From assembly GCF_036026595.1 (NCBI RefSeq), contig NZ_JARZFX010000005.1, positions 124,001 to 188,000 on the forward strand: a stretch of 64,000 nt of DNA. The letters run 5' to 3'. This document shows, piece after piece, positions 8,719 to 19,400 of the stretch. The translations under genes were made by a program, and so were the position numbers. Each line of letters begins with the position of its first letter. Position 1 is the first letter of the stretch. A model generated the notes under the pieces. The model searched no databases. It was given only the letters and a program-made list of their open reading frames with translations, and was not told the origin of the DNA. The stretch comes from Virgibacillus_P tibetensis. GTDB lineage: Bacteria > Bacillota > Bacilli > Bacillales > Amphibacillaceae.

Positions 8719-10011
8719 ATGGAAAATCGTTCTATTGGTTTATATGAAGGCATAGCATTGTATATTGCGGCAATACTGGGGTCGGGTGTTCTTTTTATAT
8801 CATCGGTTACTGCCTCTATTGCAGGACCAGCATCCATATTGTCTTGGATAATTGTAATTCTTGCTAATCTTCCACTTGCCTACACATTTGCTTGTCTAGC
8901 ACGTGAATATCCAGATGCCGGGGGTGCTGCAACTTTTGTCCGACGATCATTTGGATTCCATTCTGGAAATATTGTAGGTTGGTTTTACTTTGTCACTGCA
9001 GCAGTTGGACAAACAATTGTATCTTTAACAGGGGCATTTTACGTTAGTCAGGCGTTTGGTTTATCTGATTTTGTAAGAACTTGGATAGCGTTCATCATTT
9101 TATTGATTGCAGGAATATCCAATTATAATGGAGTTAAAACAAGTGGTAAGGTTGCATTAATCTTAAGTGGTTGTTTACTCTTATTACTTACAGTTGCAGT
9201 TTTAGTTTCAATACCAAGTATAGATATGGGGAATTTCACCCCATTTGCATCTAATGGATGGTACTCAATTGGAACAGCAATAACAGCAATATTTTGGGCC
9301 TTTTTTGGATGGGAAGCTATTTGTAACCTTGCTAACCACTTTAAAGACCCCGATAAAAACATTGTTAATAGTACGATCATTAGCGTAATAATCATAGGGA
9401 TATTATTTTTAGCACTGAGTTTTGTAACAATAGGAACCGGGACATATGGAAATATGGAGAATGACCTTTCACCAATTGGTGCTATAATGGGAGAAACACT
9501 AGGGTTAGGTGCACAAATTGTGACCGCCATATTGGCATTTTTCATATGTATTGGAACTTCTAATGCATTTGTAGCAAGTCTGACGCAACTCGGATACTCT
9601 TTGAGCAGAGACGGTGCGTTTCCAAAACAATTATCACATTTACATCCAATTAAACAAATTCCAAGACGTATGGTTGTTTTTGTAATTGGTTTTGCAGGTG
9701 TAGGAGTTCTTATTACAGAGTCTTTTACAATGACATTTAATGATATTTTATTTATACCGACCTCGTTAGGAGTGTTTGTGTATATTTTTTCTATGGCTGC
9801 TGGTGTTAAACTTTTTAAAAATAAAACCTTACCCTGGTGGTCCTCTTTATTATCACTAATCTTTTGTATCCTTGTGCTACCTTTTTTTCAATTGTACATT
9901 TTTGTCCCGGTTATTGTTGTTGTTTTATATGTTAGCTATATGACAATTCAAAAATTGATTATGCCTTCAAATAAAAAAAGCAATCTAAGTTGGAAAAAAT
10001 TCAAAGTTTAA
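8719..10011 (+). CDS. APC-superfamily amino-acid permease/exporter, YjeH-like
   Basis: About 430 residues with 12 predicted membrane spans. The first span contains the APC consensus GIALYIAAILGSGVLFISSV and the second PASILSWIIVILANLPLAYT. The DAGGAATFVRRSFGFHSGNI loop is typical of the YjeH/YbxG branch, which in E. coli exports methionine and branched-chain amino acids. Substrate here is unknown. I use the ATG at 8719, 7 bases after AGAAGG, since the ATG at 8713 is too close to it. It precedes adaA by about 90 bases in the same direction, so co-transcription is possible. Confidence 0.85.
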   Translation: MENRSIGLYEGIALYIAAILGSGVLFISSVTASIAGPASILSWIIVILANLPLAYTFACLAREYPDAGGAATFVRRSFGFHSGNIVGWFYFVTAAVGQTIVSLTGAFYVSQAFGLSDFVRTWIAFIILLIAGISNYNGVKTSGKVALILSGCLLLLLTVAVLVSIPSIDMGNFTPFASNGWYSIGTAITAIFWAFFGWEAICNLANHFKDPDKNIVNSTIISVIIIGILFLALSFVTIGTGTYGNMENDLSPIGAIMGETLGLGAQIVTAILAFFICIGTSNAFVASLTQLGYSLSRDGAFPKQLSHLHPIKQIPRRMVVFVIGFAGVGVLITESFTMTFNDILFIPTSLGVFVYIFSMAAGVKLFKNKTLPWWSSLLSLIFCILVLPFFQLYIFVPVIVVVLYVSYMTIQKLIMPSNKKSNLSWKKFKV

Positions 10012-10098
10012 TATAATTAATTTAGTGGTTGTAGTATAGAAAAGCCTAGACTATACATTAGCTGGAAGATTCTTTAATGATTGGAGAGAGATTATTTC

Positions 10099-10677
10099 AT
10101 GAAATCAAATACTCAATTTTCTTTCGAGTTAATGTGGAAAGCAATAGTTAAATGTGATAAGAGATATGATGGTAAGTTTTTTTATGCTGTAAAGACAACA
10201 GGTATTTTTTGTCGACCATCTTGTAAATCTAAAACCCCAAATTATGAGAATATATGTTTCTTTGAAAATGTTGTGGAGGCTATACAACAAGGATTTCGAC
10301 CATGTAAAAGATGTCAACCTGAACTATCTGTTGACATATATGATCCTCAACAAGAAATAGTGGTGGAAGCAATAAATTATCTAGAACAGCACTTTCAAGA
10401 AAAGATCACGTTAGATATCCTTGCTGACAAAATTGGTATAAGTCAGTATTATTTAATCCGTATTTTCAAGGAGAAAATAGGTCTCACTCCACATAAATAC
10501 CTTGAAATAATAAGAATTCATGAAGCACAGAATTTGTTATTGACTACAGTTCATAATAGTACAGAAATTTGCTTTCAAGTAGGATACAGAAATTTCTCAA
10601 GTTTTTACAGACAATTTAAAAAAATATGCGGTTGCTCACCATCCCAATTTAGAATTAAAAGTGGGAGGGAGATTTAG
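10099..10677 (+). CDS. adaA: Bifunctional methylphosphotriester-DNA methyltransferase/AraC regulator AdaA
   Basis: 192 residues. The N-terminal Ada zinc domain has the four Cys ligands in FCRPSC and PCKRC, and the first of these is the methyl acceptor. It takes a methyl group from DNA phosphotriesters. The C-terminal AraC domain (residues ~95-188, ITLDILADKIGISQYYLIRI and GYRNFSSFYRQFKK) activates transcription after methylation. The ATG at 10099 follows GGAGAGAG by about 8 bases. The next gene, adaB, starts 3 bases after the stop, the arrangement found in B. subtilis, so this is the adaptive response to alkylation. Confidence 0.93.
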   Translation: MKSNTQFSFELMWKAIVKCDKRYDGKFFYAVKTTGIFCRPSCKSKTPNYENICFFENVVEAIQQGFRPCKRCQPELSVDIYDPQQEIVVEAINYLEQHFQEKITLDILADKIGISQYYLIRIFKEKIGLTPHKYLEIIRIHEAQNLLLTTVHNSTEICFQVGYRNFSSFYRQFKKICGCSPSQFRIKSGREI

Positions 10678-10680
10678 GAC

Positions 10681-11214
10681 GTGAAGCAAACAAATCATAA
10701 TTTTTTTTATTGGAGTATGGCCACATACAACCAAAGGGAAGTGTACCTCATTGCTACAACTAAGGGTCTTTGCTACGTAGGTACTCAGAATAACGAATTT
10801 AAAGAGGTTACTAATAATTTTAAATCGACATTCCCAGATTATCATTTAGAACAAAACAACGAAAAATTACAGCCTTTTCTAGCTGAGTTAATGGCATATT
10901 TTCAACAGCAAAGGACTTTTTTTACTTTTCCAGTTGATATACGAGGAACTGAGTTTCAATTAGCTGTATGGAATGAATTAAGAAAAATTCCGTATGGGCA
11001 AACCTATTCTTACTCACAAATTGCATCTAATCTTGGAAGCCCCAATTCTGTTCGTGCTGTTGCAAAAGCCATTAGTTCTAACCCGGTGTTAATCATAATT
11101 CCTTGTCACAGAGTTATAGGTAAGAACGGGGATCTAGTTGGATACCGTGGAGGAATAGATATGAAGAAACAGCTACTGGAGCTAGAAATAAGAAAGCAAC
11201 CGTTACTTAAATAA
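10681..11214 (+). CDS. adaB: Methylated-DNA-[protein]-cysteine S-methyltransferase AdaB/Ogt
   Basis: 177 residues with the catalytic IPCHRVIG motif (Cys acceptor near residue 141), the Asn-rich hinge (AISSNPVLIIIPCH) and the helix-turn-helix region YGQTYSYSQIASNLGS preceding RAVAKA. It repairs O6-methylguanine in one turnover. GTG start after GGGAGGGAG. Coupled to adaA. The last 12 bases overlap the convergent lipoprotein gene. Confidence 0.95.
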   Translation: MKQTNHNFFYWSMATYNQREVYLIATTKGLCYVGTQNNEFKEVTNNFKSTFPDYHLEQNNEKLQPFLAELMAYFQQQRTFFTFPVDIRGTEFQLAVWNELRKIPYGQTYSYSQIASNLGSPNSVRAVAKAISSNPVLIIIPCHRVIGKNGDLVGYRGGIDMKKQLLELEIRKQPLLK

Positions 11215-11607
11215 GATGTTTTTAAGTGTATCTGAATTATCCTTATCTAATTCTCCATAACTTTTATTTTCATTATTGCTAACAATCGTTGCTGTACTTG
11301 CATTTTCATTAAACCAAATTTCATAATCAACTAATCTTTCAGGCATATTTTCATCAAAAGTATAGAACAAAGTCGCTTTTACATCTGCTTTTCTAGCCAT
11401 ATTAACAACTTTATCATCCCATTTGATATGTTCGAATGCCTCCTTTAATAACTTGATTGATTCGTTATCTGTTATCATTACAACATCTTCGTAATTTCCT
11501 TCTGTATTAACCTTTTTAACATCTACTCTTGTTAATTCCCCTTTTTCCTGTCCAGAACAAGCTGTTAACAGCAAAAATACATAAAGAAAAACAATTATTT
11601 TTTTCAT
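11203..11607 (-). CDS. Putative lipoprotein
   Basis: 134 residues with a type II signal peptide: KKIIVFLYVFLLLTACSG, lipobox LTAC with the acylated Cys near residue 17. The mature part is soluble, with the segment ITDNESIKLLKEAFEHIKWD, resembling small Bacillus lipoproteins of unknown role. I start at the ATG at 11607, 5 bases after GGGGG. It is convergent with adaB and overlaps it by 12 bases. Confidence 0.8.
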   Translation of the reverse strand: MKKIIVFLYVFLLLTACSGQEKGELTRVDVKKVNTEGNYEDVVMITDNESIKLLKEAFEHIKWDDKVVNMARKADVKATLFYTFDENMPERLVDYEIWFNENASTATIVSNNENKSYGELDKDNSDTLKNILFK

Positions 11608-11719
11608 AAATGCCCCCATAAAATAGACGTTTACTCTTAAATGACAGTTCCATCTTTTTTCACTAACCTGCTGAGTTAGCTCAATAAGTACAGATAGAAA
11701 CTCACCAGTTAGCTTAAAA

Positions 11720-12073
11720 TTAACATTCGCAAATCATTAAAATATTTCCATCAGGATCTTTGAAATTAAAATAATGATTATGTTCAATTTCTGTAATCAA
11801 ATTAACGCCCTTATTTCTCATAAAATGAAATGCTTCTTCAATGTTTTTTGTATTTAAGTGGAATACTGGAGCTCTAAATATTCTATCCTCTGAATAAATC
11901 TTGCTATCTAACACAATCCCTGTACCTTCCATAGGTATAACGTAAAGATGACCAAACTGAATTTCCCCATCTGTTTTTAACCCTAAAATATCGCAGTACC
12001 AATCTCTCGCTTTCTCTATGTTGCTTACTGGGATAAATACTGTTCCGATTTGTTTTAAAATAGGATTATCCAT
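11720..12073 (-). CDS. VOC-family (glyoxalase-like) protein
   Basis: 117 residues, one vicinal oxygen chelate module: TVFIPVSNIEKARDWYCDIL, GLKTDGEI, then the closing strand HYFNFKDPDGNILMICEC. Single-module VOC proteins of this type include antibiotic-binding and glyoxalase I-like members. Specific function is not predictable. Good AAGGGGTG site. Upstream is a leftward hydrolase gene about 100 bases away. Confidence 0.85.
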   Translation of the reverse strand: MDNPILKQIGTVFIPVSNIEKARDWYCDILGLKTDGEIQFGHLYVIPMEGTGIVLDSKIYSEDRIFRAPVFHLNTKNIEEAFHFMRNKGVNLITEIEHNHYFNFKDPDGNILMICEC

Positions 12074-12169
12074 AAAAACACCCCTTTAAATTTTTGAGAT
12101 TATTAAATATTCCACATATTTAATATAATATCCTGCCCTTTAGTATAAAAGACCGTTATAATGACAACC

Positions 12170-13048
12170 TCATTGTTCTGTTAAAGCACCAGTTCGAACA
12201 AGTGGGGGGCCGAAAAAATTTTCTGCTAGTGTATTCATTTTGTCTGGCTTTTCCACAACAGTCCAATGACCGCAATTTTCAATTTCGATTAATTTTGCAT
12301 GTGGTATGTACTTTATTAATAATTCTTTAATTTTTGCTGGTGTTATAATATCATGACTTCCCTGTGCGACTAGAATTGGTATTTCAGATAATTTATGGAC
12401 TTCGCTTCCTAAGTCATAGTTATTTTTAATATCTTCTCCTATTAATTGATTGACAAAGCTATTTATACTGGACTTCTCTTTCCTTTTTAAAATATCGACT
12501 GAAAATACGTAGTATGGGTCTAAAATATTTAAAATATCTTCATAAGTTCCAGAACCTTTTTTCATTTTTTTATCTGCCTTAAAAAACTTTATTTTATCTT
12601 TTAGGGAGATTTTTTTCAATAGTTCTTTTTCAAAAGTTTTATATCCTTTTGCCGTAACTCCTATGGCAGCTGTTAGAAGAATTTTATTAACTCTTGCTGG
12701 GTAGGTAGTTGCATAAAGTAAGGCAAGCATAGAACCCCAAGACTCTCCGAAAAGGTTCATTTTTTCCAACTTCAATTCTTTGCGTAATAATTCTAATGTC
12801 TTTACTTCATCTATCATGGAGTATGTATTACTTTTAGCGTGTTCTGATTTACCGCAACCCCTTTGATCATATAAAACCAGTTTGAACTTTTGGGCTAATG
12901 GTAAAACGTGAGGAAGAAAAAATCGATGCTCACTTCCAGGACCACCATGAAGGAAGACGATAGCTTCTCCGTCACCTATAATATTGACATGCAGTTTTTG
13001 TCCTTCTATATTAACAAAATCTATTGGTTTTTTTAATTCATTATCCAT
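12170..13048 (-). CDS. Alpha/beta hydrolase, proline iminopeptidase-like
   Basis: 292 residues. Oxyanion-hole motif LHGGPGSEH, DQRGCGKS, and nucleophile elbow LFGESWGSML (Ser near residue 107) match the prolyl aminopeptidase/S33 family. The acid is in AQGSHDIITP and the His in NCGHWTVVEKP. Strong AGGAGG site 6 bases before ATG. The last dozen residues (PPLVRTGALTEQ) look like translated intergenic repeat, so the original stop may have been lost. Substrate unknown. Confidence 0.88.
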   Translation of the reverse strand: MDNELKKPIDFVNIEGQKLHVNIIGDGEAIVFLHGGPGSEHRFFLPHVLPLAQKFKLVLYDQRGCGKSEHAKSNTYSMIDEVKTLELLRKELKLEKMNLFGESWGSMLALLYATTYPARVNKILLTAAIGVTAKGYKTFEKELLKKISLKDKIKFFKADKKMKKGSGTYEDILNILDPYYVFSVDILKRKEKSSINSFVNQLIGEDIKNNYDLGSEVHKLSEIPILVAQGSHDIITPAKIKELLIKYIPHAKLIEIENCGHWTVVEKPDKMNTLAENFFGPPLVRTGALTEQ

Positions 13049-13467
13049 GTTTACCTCCTAATATTCTTTCTTTTTCATTCTATATTGTTCTTTAGATTTT
13101 TCCTTATTCAACTAAACTACCCCGTTAGCATTCCTGTAGTGCCTTAATTTCGAGTTTGATAAAAATAGAGCCCCTCAGTAAGATGAGAGTATAGACACCA
13201 CTCTAAAACTCAAAATCTAAGGAGGAAGCTCATCCTTCTCAATAAGTGGCGGAATTTGAGCAAGTATAGCAATATTGTCTATATCAACATTAATCTTCTC
13301 TATTAGTCTTTCAATGTCTTTTGTGTACCCTTGGTATTGCTTATCAATCATTAGATTAAGAGATTCGATAACTTTTTCATATGTTATCTCCAAGCATTAG
13401 TTTGTTACTTATTTTTTTTAGTGTTGCTATTCCAGTAAAAGTATAGACTACACCTACCATTATCGCT
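13049..13467. other. Intergenic debris: possible insertion-sequence leader and a 58-codon frame
   Basis: On the plus strand a strong AAGGAGGAAGCTCAT (13219-13232) follows a leader-like stretch but no reading frame starts after it, as if a transposase gene had been deleted behind its ribosome binding site. On the minus strand 13217-13393 is an open frame (TTG start, YEKVIESLNLMIDKQYQGYT then KDIERLIEKI) ending in that leader. It is probably a truncated helical protein. Neither is identified. Confidence 0.3.
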
Positions 13468-13878
13468 CTATCCTTGAAATCTATATGGAGAACGTGAAAA
13501 TAGTATACTTCTGATTCCATTAGGATGATAAGGCATTAGAGCATTAGCGGTCTCTAAATCAACCCATTTTATTTCAGAGATTTCATTTTCATCTATAATA
13601 GCAATCTCCCCATCTATAACTTTTACTTTGAATGTGAAGAATATTGGGTGAACTCCCTTGTCTATAAAAAAGGCTTCATTTACAGCTACGATATGTTCAA
13701 TTTCAATTGTTAAATTAGTTTCTTCTCTTACTTCACGAATTATCGCCTGTTCTAACGTTTCTCCCTTTTCTACAGCTCCACCAGGAAGAGTCCAAGCAGA
13801 ACCCACATTTTTCACCATAAGAATTTTTTCTTTGGCTTGATTATAAATAAGTGCATAAACAACATCTTCTCTAACCAT
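13468..13878 (-). CDS. NUDIX hydrolase
   Basis: 136 residues from the ATG at 13878, which follows GGGGGAGTGAGG. The earlier in-frame ATG at 13908 lies upstream of this site. The Nudix box is complete: GGAVEKGETLEQAIIREVRE followed by ET, with the metal-binding REVREE. It hydrolyses nucleoside diphosphates linked to another group. Substrate not predictable. Similar to the MutT/YtkD-like proteins abundant in Bacillus. Confidence 0.9.
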   Translation of the reverse strand: MVREDVVYALIYNQAKEKILMVKNVGSAWTLPGGAVEKGETLEQAIIREVREETNLTIEIEHIVAVNEAFFIDKGVHPIFFTFKVKVIDGEIAIIDENEISEIKWVDLETANALMPYHPNGIRSILFSRSPYRFQG

Positions 13879-14033
13879 TACCTCACTCCCCCAATAACTT
13901 TTTATCATCTGATCATTATTTTAAAAACGTATCACTAAGCAGAGAATCAAATATGTACTATATACACTTTATAACTGTATCCAACAATATCATTCTTTTG
14001 GGATAACCAATAATGCCACACACGCCAAAAGGA

Positions 14034-14645
14034 TCACACTAATTTCTCATTTGCTTCATCATGCCATCCAGATTCGTTAAACTCTAAAGGTTTAAAAACC
14101 TGTTCTCTAAGGATTTGAGCTATAGTTTTTCCTGTGGTTAGTTTTACAATTTGTGTTAATAGCTCAATCCCCATATCACGATATGCCCAGCTGTGTCCTG
14201 AAGCAAATTCTCGGATTATTTTTCCCTCTTCTGTGTTTAATCCATGGGTATGTGTTAGTAGGTGTCTAATCGTAGTATTTTTAAATAGTTCAGTGTACTT
14301 TACAGGTAGATATTTATTGACTTCATCATCAATAGACTCTATATAACCATGATGTATTGCGTATGCAACGGCAAAGCCAATATAACTTTTACGAACAGAG
14401 GCCACATGAAATTGTGTTTCTTCCTGAATAGGTATTGCATCAGGTGCTTTTGAGTGTTTTTCCCAATATTCCTCTATAACGATTTTATTGTTATGAATAA
14501 CCATTACACTTGCACCCGAACCGTCTAAAACTTGGGATGTATCTTTTACATGCGATACTACAGGTTTGAACTGACGTTTAAATTTCTCTCTATAATCATA
14601 ATTTCTCCTTACCTTCAGGTACTCTATTATCAATAAAGCTAACAC
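14034..14645 (-). pseudogene. Serine hydrolase (beta-lactamase family), C-terminally truncated
   Basis: The frame has the SxxK motif in HVASVRKSYIGFAVAYAI, the class C beta-lactamase/esterase context TIRHLLTHTHGLNTEEG and then LEFNESGWHDEANEKLV, where it stops at 203 residues. Relatives continue for 100-150 residues (YxN-containing middle and the final His/Lys motif), so the C-terminal third is missing. The N-terminus is also uncertain: a GTG at 14645 opens the frame, and a good AAGGAG lies at about 14605 but serves an out-of-frame ATG. Likely inactive. Confidence 0.7.
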
Positions 14646-14799
14646 TATTCTTCAATTATTTTTTAAAAATTTTTCTATTATTACTTGATTTGTATTACCA
14701 TCCAACAACTGTTGGCAAATCATATACCTATTCAATTCCATCTATATATCGTATGGTAAACTTTTTATTCCATAAGAATTTGGAAATAAAGGTATTTTA

Positions 14800-15558
14800 T
14801 TATGATAACTCTTTATATTGCTCCAAAACATTAATCAAAAACTTCATATCGTATCCAGTAACTTCATTTATATTAAATGCCCATTTTTCTATTGTATCTA
14901 TCTTCTGTTCAACAAATAAACCATCACTTGTACTTAAAAAACTCTCCCAATTGCTAAATTCCCAATGTGCTATTTCATTTTTATAAGGAATTCTACATTC
15001 TAATAAAGGTTTTGGATTAATCAAATTCTGAGAATATTCAGCGGCCCGCAAGAAGTAGTCCATATCTATGGGGATAATATTATATACTTGTTTAGATACC
15101 TTACCATTTGATCTGTGATAAAAGATCTCTAAACCTTGTCCTTTTGGGATTGCTTGTACGTTTGCACCAGGGAAAAAACCACTAAGTTTTTCTTCTGTAT
15201 AATTCTCACTATTTGTATCAACCAGGATTGGGTTTATCCATTGATCACCTAAATCGCACAAATAACGGTTTCCTGATTCATCCAAAGCTATTACCGCAAC
15301 ATGAGCATCTTCACTGTTTAAGTCATGACCGATTGGATATGCTGTAATTCTTTTTTTTTGTAATTCATCGAGCAACCAAATTGCAAGGTCATAACAGTTT
15401 CCAGTTATACCAAACTGACTTCGGTGTTCTTTCATTAAAGAAACATCCCTTTGCTTCTTACGACTATCTTGATTAAAAAACCATAGTTTAGTTAATCTTT
15501 CCATAGGAAATTCATCAAATTTCCTCCATACGTTAAGAATATTCTGAGGTGCATACAT
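14800..15558 (-). CDS. Arylamine N-acetyltransferase-like protein
   Basis: 252 residues. A Cys-His-Asp triad in the order and spacing of the NAT/transglutaminase fold is visible: FGITGNCYDLAIWLLDELQK (Cys), DAHVAVIALDESGNRYLCDL (His, then Asp in DLGDQW). NATs transfer acetyl from CoA to arylamines. This protein is divergent and may be a different acyltransferase or a cysteine peptidase-like protein. I use the ATG at 15558, about 8 bases after GTAGGTG, instead of the upstream TTG. Stands alone. Confidence 0.6.
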   Translation of the reverse strand: MYAPQNILNVWRKFDEFPMERLTKLWFFNQDSRKKQRDVSLMKEHRSQFGITGNCYDLAIWLLDELQKKRITAYPIGHDLNSEDAHVAVIALDESGNRYLCDLGDQWINPILVDTNSENYTEEKLSGFFPGANVQAIPKGQGLEIFYHRSNGKVSKQVYNIIPIDMDYFLRAAEYSQNLINPKPLLECRIPYKNEIAHWEFSNWESFLSTSDGLFVEQKIDTIEKWAFNINEVTGYDMKFLINVLEQYKELS

Positions 15559-15729
15559 ATATAAGACACCTACTTTCAAATTTCTTTTTATACATTCAAG
15601 TTTGGTGAAAGACCGATATCTATTGTTCGACCGTAATTTCCATCAAAAATCGACGTTTCTCTTTCAATTTATTCACTTGGACTAATCTCAGTTTCCCTGA
15701 AACACTAAAGAAAGAAGTCATAGAAGTCT

Positions 15730-15906
15730 TCAAGGTAGTTTTTTAAATATAAAATTTAAAATAGCTGACTTCCTTCGTTTATCAATTTGTTGCAACAATT
15801 GTTCATTACGTTCAAATAATGGACTGAAACTATCTAATACATCAACACTCATTGGTCTCCAAGATGGATTATTTCGTGGGCTACGTCTAATTCGAGCTTT
15901 CGTCAA
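15730..15906 (-). CDS. Small basic protein, 58 residues
   Basis: TTG start 6 bases after GGGGAGA, an excellent ribosome binding site. The sequence starts MTKARIRRSPRNNPSWRPMS and ends KSAILNFIFKKLP, with a helical middle (ERNEQLLQQIDKRRK). Function unknown. It lies just downstream of the coiled-coil gene in the same direction, so the two may form a small operon. Confidence 0.5.
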   Translation of the reverse strand: MTKARIRRSPRNNPSWRPMSVDVLDSFSPLFERNEQLLQQIDKRRKSAILNFIFKKLP

Positions 15907-15951
15907 CTTTCTATCTCCCCTCTATGAAAATAATCTCTACATTACCTATCT

Positions 15952-16254
15952 TTAATTAGTGCCCCTATTAATGATATTGTCGTTTTGCTTCATTACCTCT
16001 TCGGTATGTGGATCTACTCCAACTTCACCAAACTTTACTCTCGGTTCTTTAGTCACTATTTTTAATCGCTCGCTTTTATCCGATTCACTCTTATTATTCG
16101 CTTTTAGATCTTCACGTTCATCTAAAGTTTCTCTCAGCATGGATTCAATTTGTTCTAACTTGGCACTGGTATCATTTCTATGGGAGGATAATTCGTCTTT
16201 GAGTTCTGCTATGGCATCCAATATCAAATCCAACTTTTTCTCTATGTCGCTCAT
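15952..16254 (-). CDS. Coiled-coil small protein, 100 residues
   Basis: From ATG at 16254 (GCGAGG 8 bases upstream). Residues 1-60 form a heptad-rich helix (SDIEKKLDLILDAIAELKDE, then KLEQIESMLRETLDEREDL), and the C-terminal half is polar. The 157-codon open frame extends further upstream, but that part overlaps the ileS terminator and is not coding. Function unknown. Confidence 0.6.
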   Translation of the reverse strand: MSDIEKKLDLILDAIAELKDELSSHRNDTSAKLEQIESMLRETLDEREDLKANNKSESDKSERLKIVTKEPRVKFGEVGVDPHTEEVMKQNDNIINRGTN

Positions 16255-16372
16255 AATTAAAACCTCGCTTTCTAAAATATTGATTTTATTAAATAATAAC
16301 ATAATTATCCATTTGTAAAGCGACCTTTTTTCTGACTTATCTAAATATATTCCCCTCCCTATACTTCTACAA

Positions 16373-16416
16373 CAAAAAAGAATCGAGAGATGAACAAGTG
16401 TTTCACTCTCGATCCT
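16373..16416 (-). terminator. Rho-independent terminator of ileS
   Basis: On the minus strand GGATCGAGAG and CTCTCGATTC form a 9-10 bp stem followed by a U-run (the A-tract at 16373-16379). It lies just after the ileS stop codon. Confidence 0.85.
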
Positions 16417-16453
16417 TAGTCTCATATTGGTTCCTTACTAATAAGGAATAACT

Positions 16454-19400
16454 TCATGATTTAATAAATAATTTAATCTCATTTCCTTCTACCTTAAAAC
16501 TTTTCATATCTGGTTTACTTTCAAAATATAATTCATTTAATATGAGGTTACTTTGAACTAATTCATCATATCTATTCAATACTTCTTGTAGCCTTAGATC
16601 AGTTTGAACAAAAAGGTCTACTCGTAACTCTACTGGAAGATTCAATTCTTTCCTATATGTTTGGACAGCACGAATGAATTCCCTTACCAAGCCTTCTTCT
16701 TTTAATTCTTGCGTTAATTTTGTATCTAATAGAGTTAGGAAATTACTCCCTTCCAGTAGTTCAAAACTACCTTTGCCTTTTTTCTCAATAAGTACGTCAT
16801 CCGTTGTAAGAGTGACAGTATCACCTGAATTTAATAATAACTGTATCTCTTTTTCTTCAATGAATTTTCCCTTTTCTACCTCGTCTAATTCTTCAACTTT
16901 ATTTTTAACTTCGCCCATGGCTTTGCCTAACTTCGGCCCGACTACAGAGAAGTTTAATTTGAAATCAAGCTGTAACAAATCATGATAATCCTTCTCAAAC
17001 TTTACTTCTTTTATATTCATTTCATCTTTAATAATAGATGAATACTTTTCCAATTGAGATAGAGTGGTTTGTTCTGTCGGAATTACAACTAATTGAGCTA
17101 ATGGTTGTTTAGTTTTTATTGCTACTGTATTTCTAAGGGATCTTGTTAGCTCTATTATTTCCAATACGGCATCCATATCATTTTCCAATTGTTCATCAAT
17201 AAGCGTTTCATCTGGTTGAGGATAATCCGATAAATGCACACTTTCTTTCACTAAGTTTGAGTATATGTCTTCTGTAACAAAAGGTGTATAAGGAGCCATG
17301 AGTTGCGTGAGCTTCTTCAAGACCTCAAATAAGGTGCTAAATGCTGACCTCTTATCATCATTCATACCACTGCTCCAAAAACGTTGTCTGGAACGCCTTA
17401 CATACCAATTACTAAGTTCATCAACAAACGTTGCAATGGATCTTGCCCCTTTTGTAATATCATAATCATCTAGACTTTGGGCAACTTCCCTAATAACAGT
17501 ATTTAACCGAGAAAGAATCCATTTATCGAGAGTTGTCTGAGTCCCACCCAAGTCACTATCTGGATTAAATTGATCAATTTCTGCATACATGGAGTAAAAA
17601 GAATAAACGTTCAAAAGTGTATCAATCACTTTAGACTTCGCATGACTAACAGTCTTCTTGGAAAAGCGTTTATTATTCCATGGTGAACTGTCAGCTAACA
17701 ACGCCCATCTTAATGAATCAGCACCGAATTCATTTATTAGCTCAGAAGGGTTCAAGGCATTACCCTTACTTTTCGACATCTTTTGTGCATTTTCATCTAA
17801 AATATGTCCTAAAGAAAGTACACGTTTATATGGTGATTTTCCAGTAAACAAAGTAGAAACTGCTAATAAACTATAAAACCATCCTCTTGTTTGGTCAACA
17901 CCCTCAATAACCACGTCTGCAGGAAATTGTTTCTTAAACATATCTTTATTCTCAAATGGATAATGATATTGAGCAAATGGCATCGATCCGCTATCAAACC
18001 ATACATCAATAACTTCGCTTGTTCTATCCATCCTACCACCGCAAGAGCAAGTTAAATGCACTTTGTCAACATAGGGTTTATGCAATTCCATGTCTTCTGG
18101 CACTTCTTCTACTGAAAGTTTTCTTAATTCTTTGGCCGAATTTGGGGCTTTTTCTTTACCACACTCTTTACAAACCCAAACGTTTAACGGTGTTCCCCAA
18201 TATCTGTTTCTACCTATATTCCAGTCAACCATATTATCTAAAAAGTTCCCAAACCTGCCATCTTTCATATGAGAAGGAAACCAGTGAACTTTTTGGTTAT
18301 TTGATTGCATTTTTTCTTTTACTGCTGTCGTTTTTATAAACCACCCCTCCATAGCATAATAAAGAAGAGGACTGTCACATCGCCAACAGTGTGGATAGCT
18401 ATGTTCATATTTTTGCTTATCAAATAAAAGATTTTCCTTTGAGAGCATTTTTATAATTTCTACGTCACACTCTTTTACAAATTCTCCTGCAAGTGGGGTT
18501 ACGTATTCCTTATAGCGACCTTTTGAATCTACTACATTTACATAATCAAATTGATTATCCTGAATTGCCTTGTAATCATCTTCTCCATGGGCAGGTGCTA
18601 TATGCACAATACCAGTTCCACTTGTATCAGTAACAAAATCTGCATCGAGAACTTTATGTCCATTGGTTAGTGTGACATAATTAAAAGGGGGTTCGTAAGA
18701 GAGACCAATTAAATCTTTTCCTTTAAATACTTCCAGAGTCTCATAATCCTCCTTAATTACAGTGGAAACCAAAGACTCTGCAAGAACAAATATTTCTGAT
18801 CCTTGTCTAACTCGTACATAATTCATATTAGGATTAACAGCAACAGCAACATTACCTGGTAATGTCCATGGTGTTGTTGTCCAACCTAATAGATATTCAT
18901 TTGAAGTTCCCTTTAATCGAAATTTGGCTGTAACGGATAAATCAGAAACATCTTTATATCCTTGTGCAACTTCGTGAGAACTAAGTGAAGTCTCGCAATG
19001 TGGACAATAAGGTACAACCCTGTGTCCTTTATATAAATAACCCTTCTCATGTATAGTGGATAGGATATTCCAGACAGACTCAATATACTCGTTGTTTAAG
19101 GTTACATAAGGATCATCCATATCTACCCAATAACCAAGAGCCTCAGTAAATTGTTTCCATTCATTTTCATAGGCAAAGACACTTTCTTTACATTTCTGAA
19201 TAAAATTTTCGATTCCGTACTCCTCAATTTGATCCTTACCACGAATACTCAATTGTTTTTCAACTTCTAATTCCACAGGTAAGCCATGTGTATCCCAACC
19301 GGCTTTTCTTAAAACCTGATAACCAGACATTGTTTTGTACCTCGCTACAAAGTCCTTGATTGTTCTTCCAAGGGCATGACCTGCATGTGGCAAACCATTT

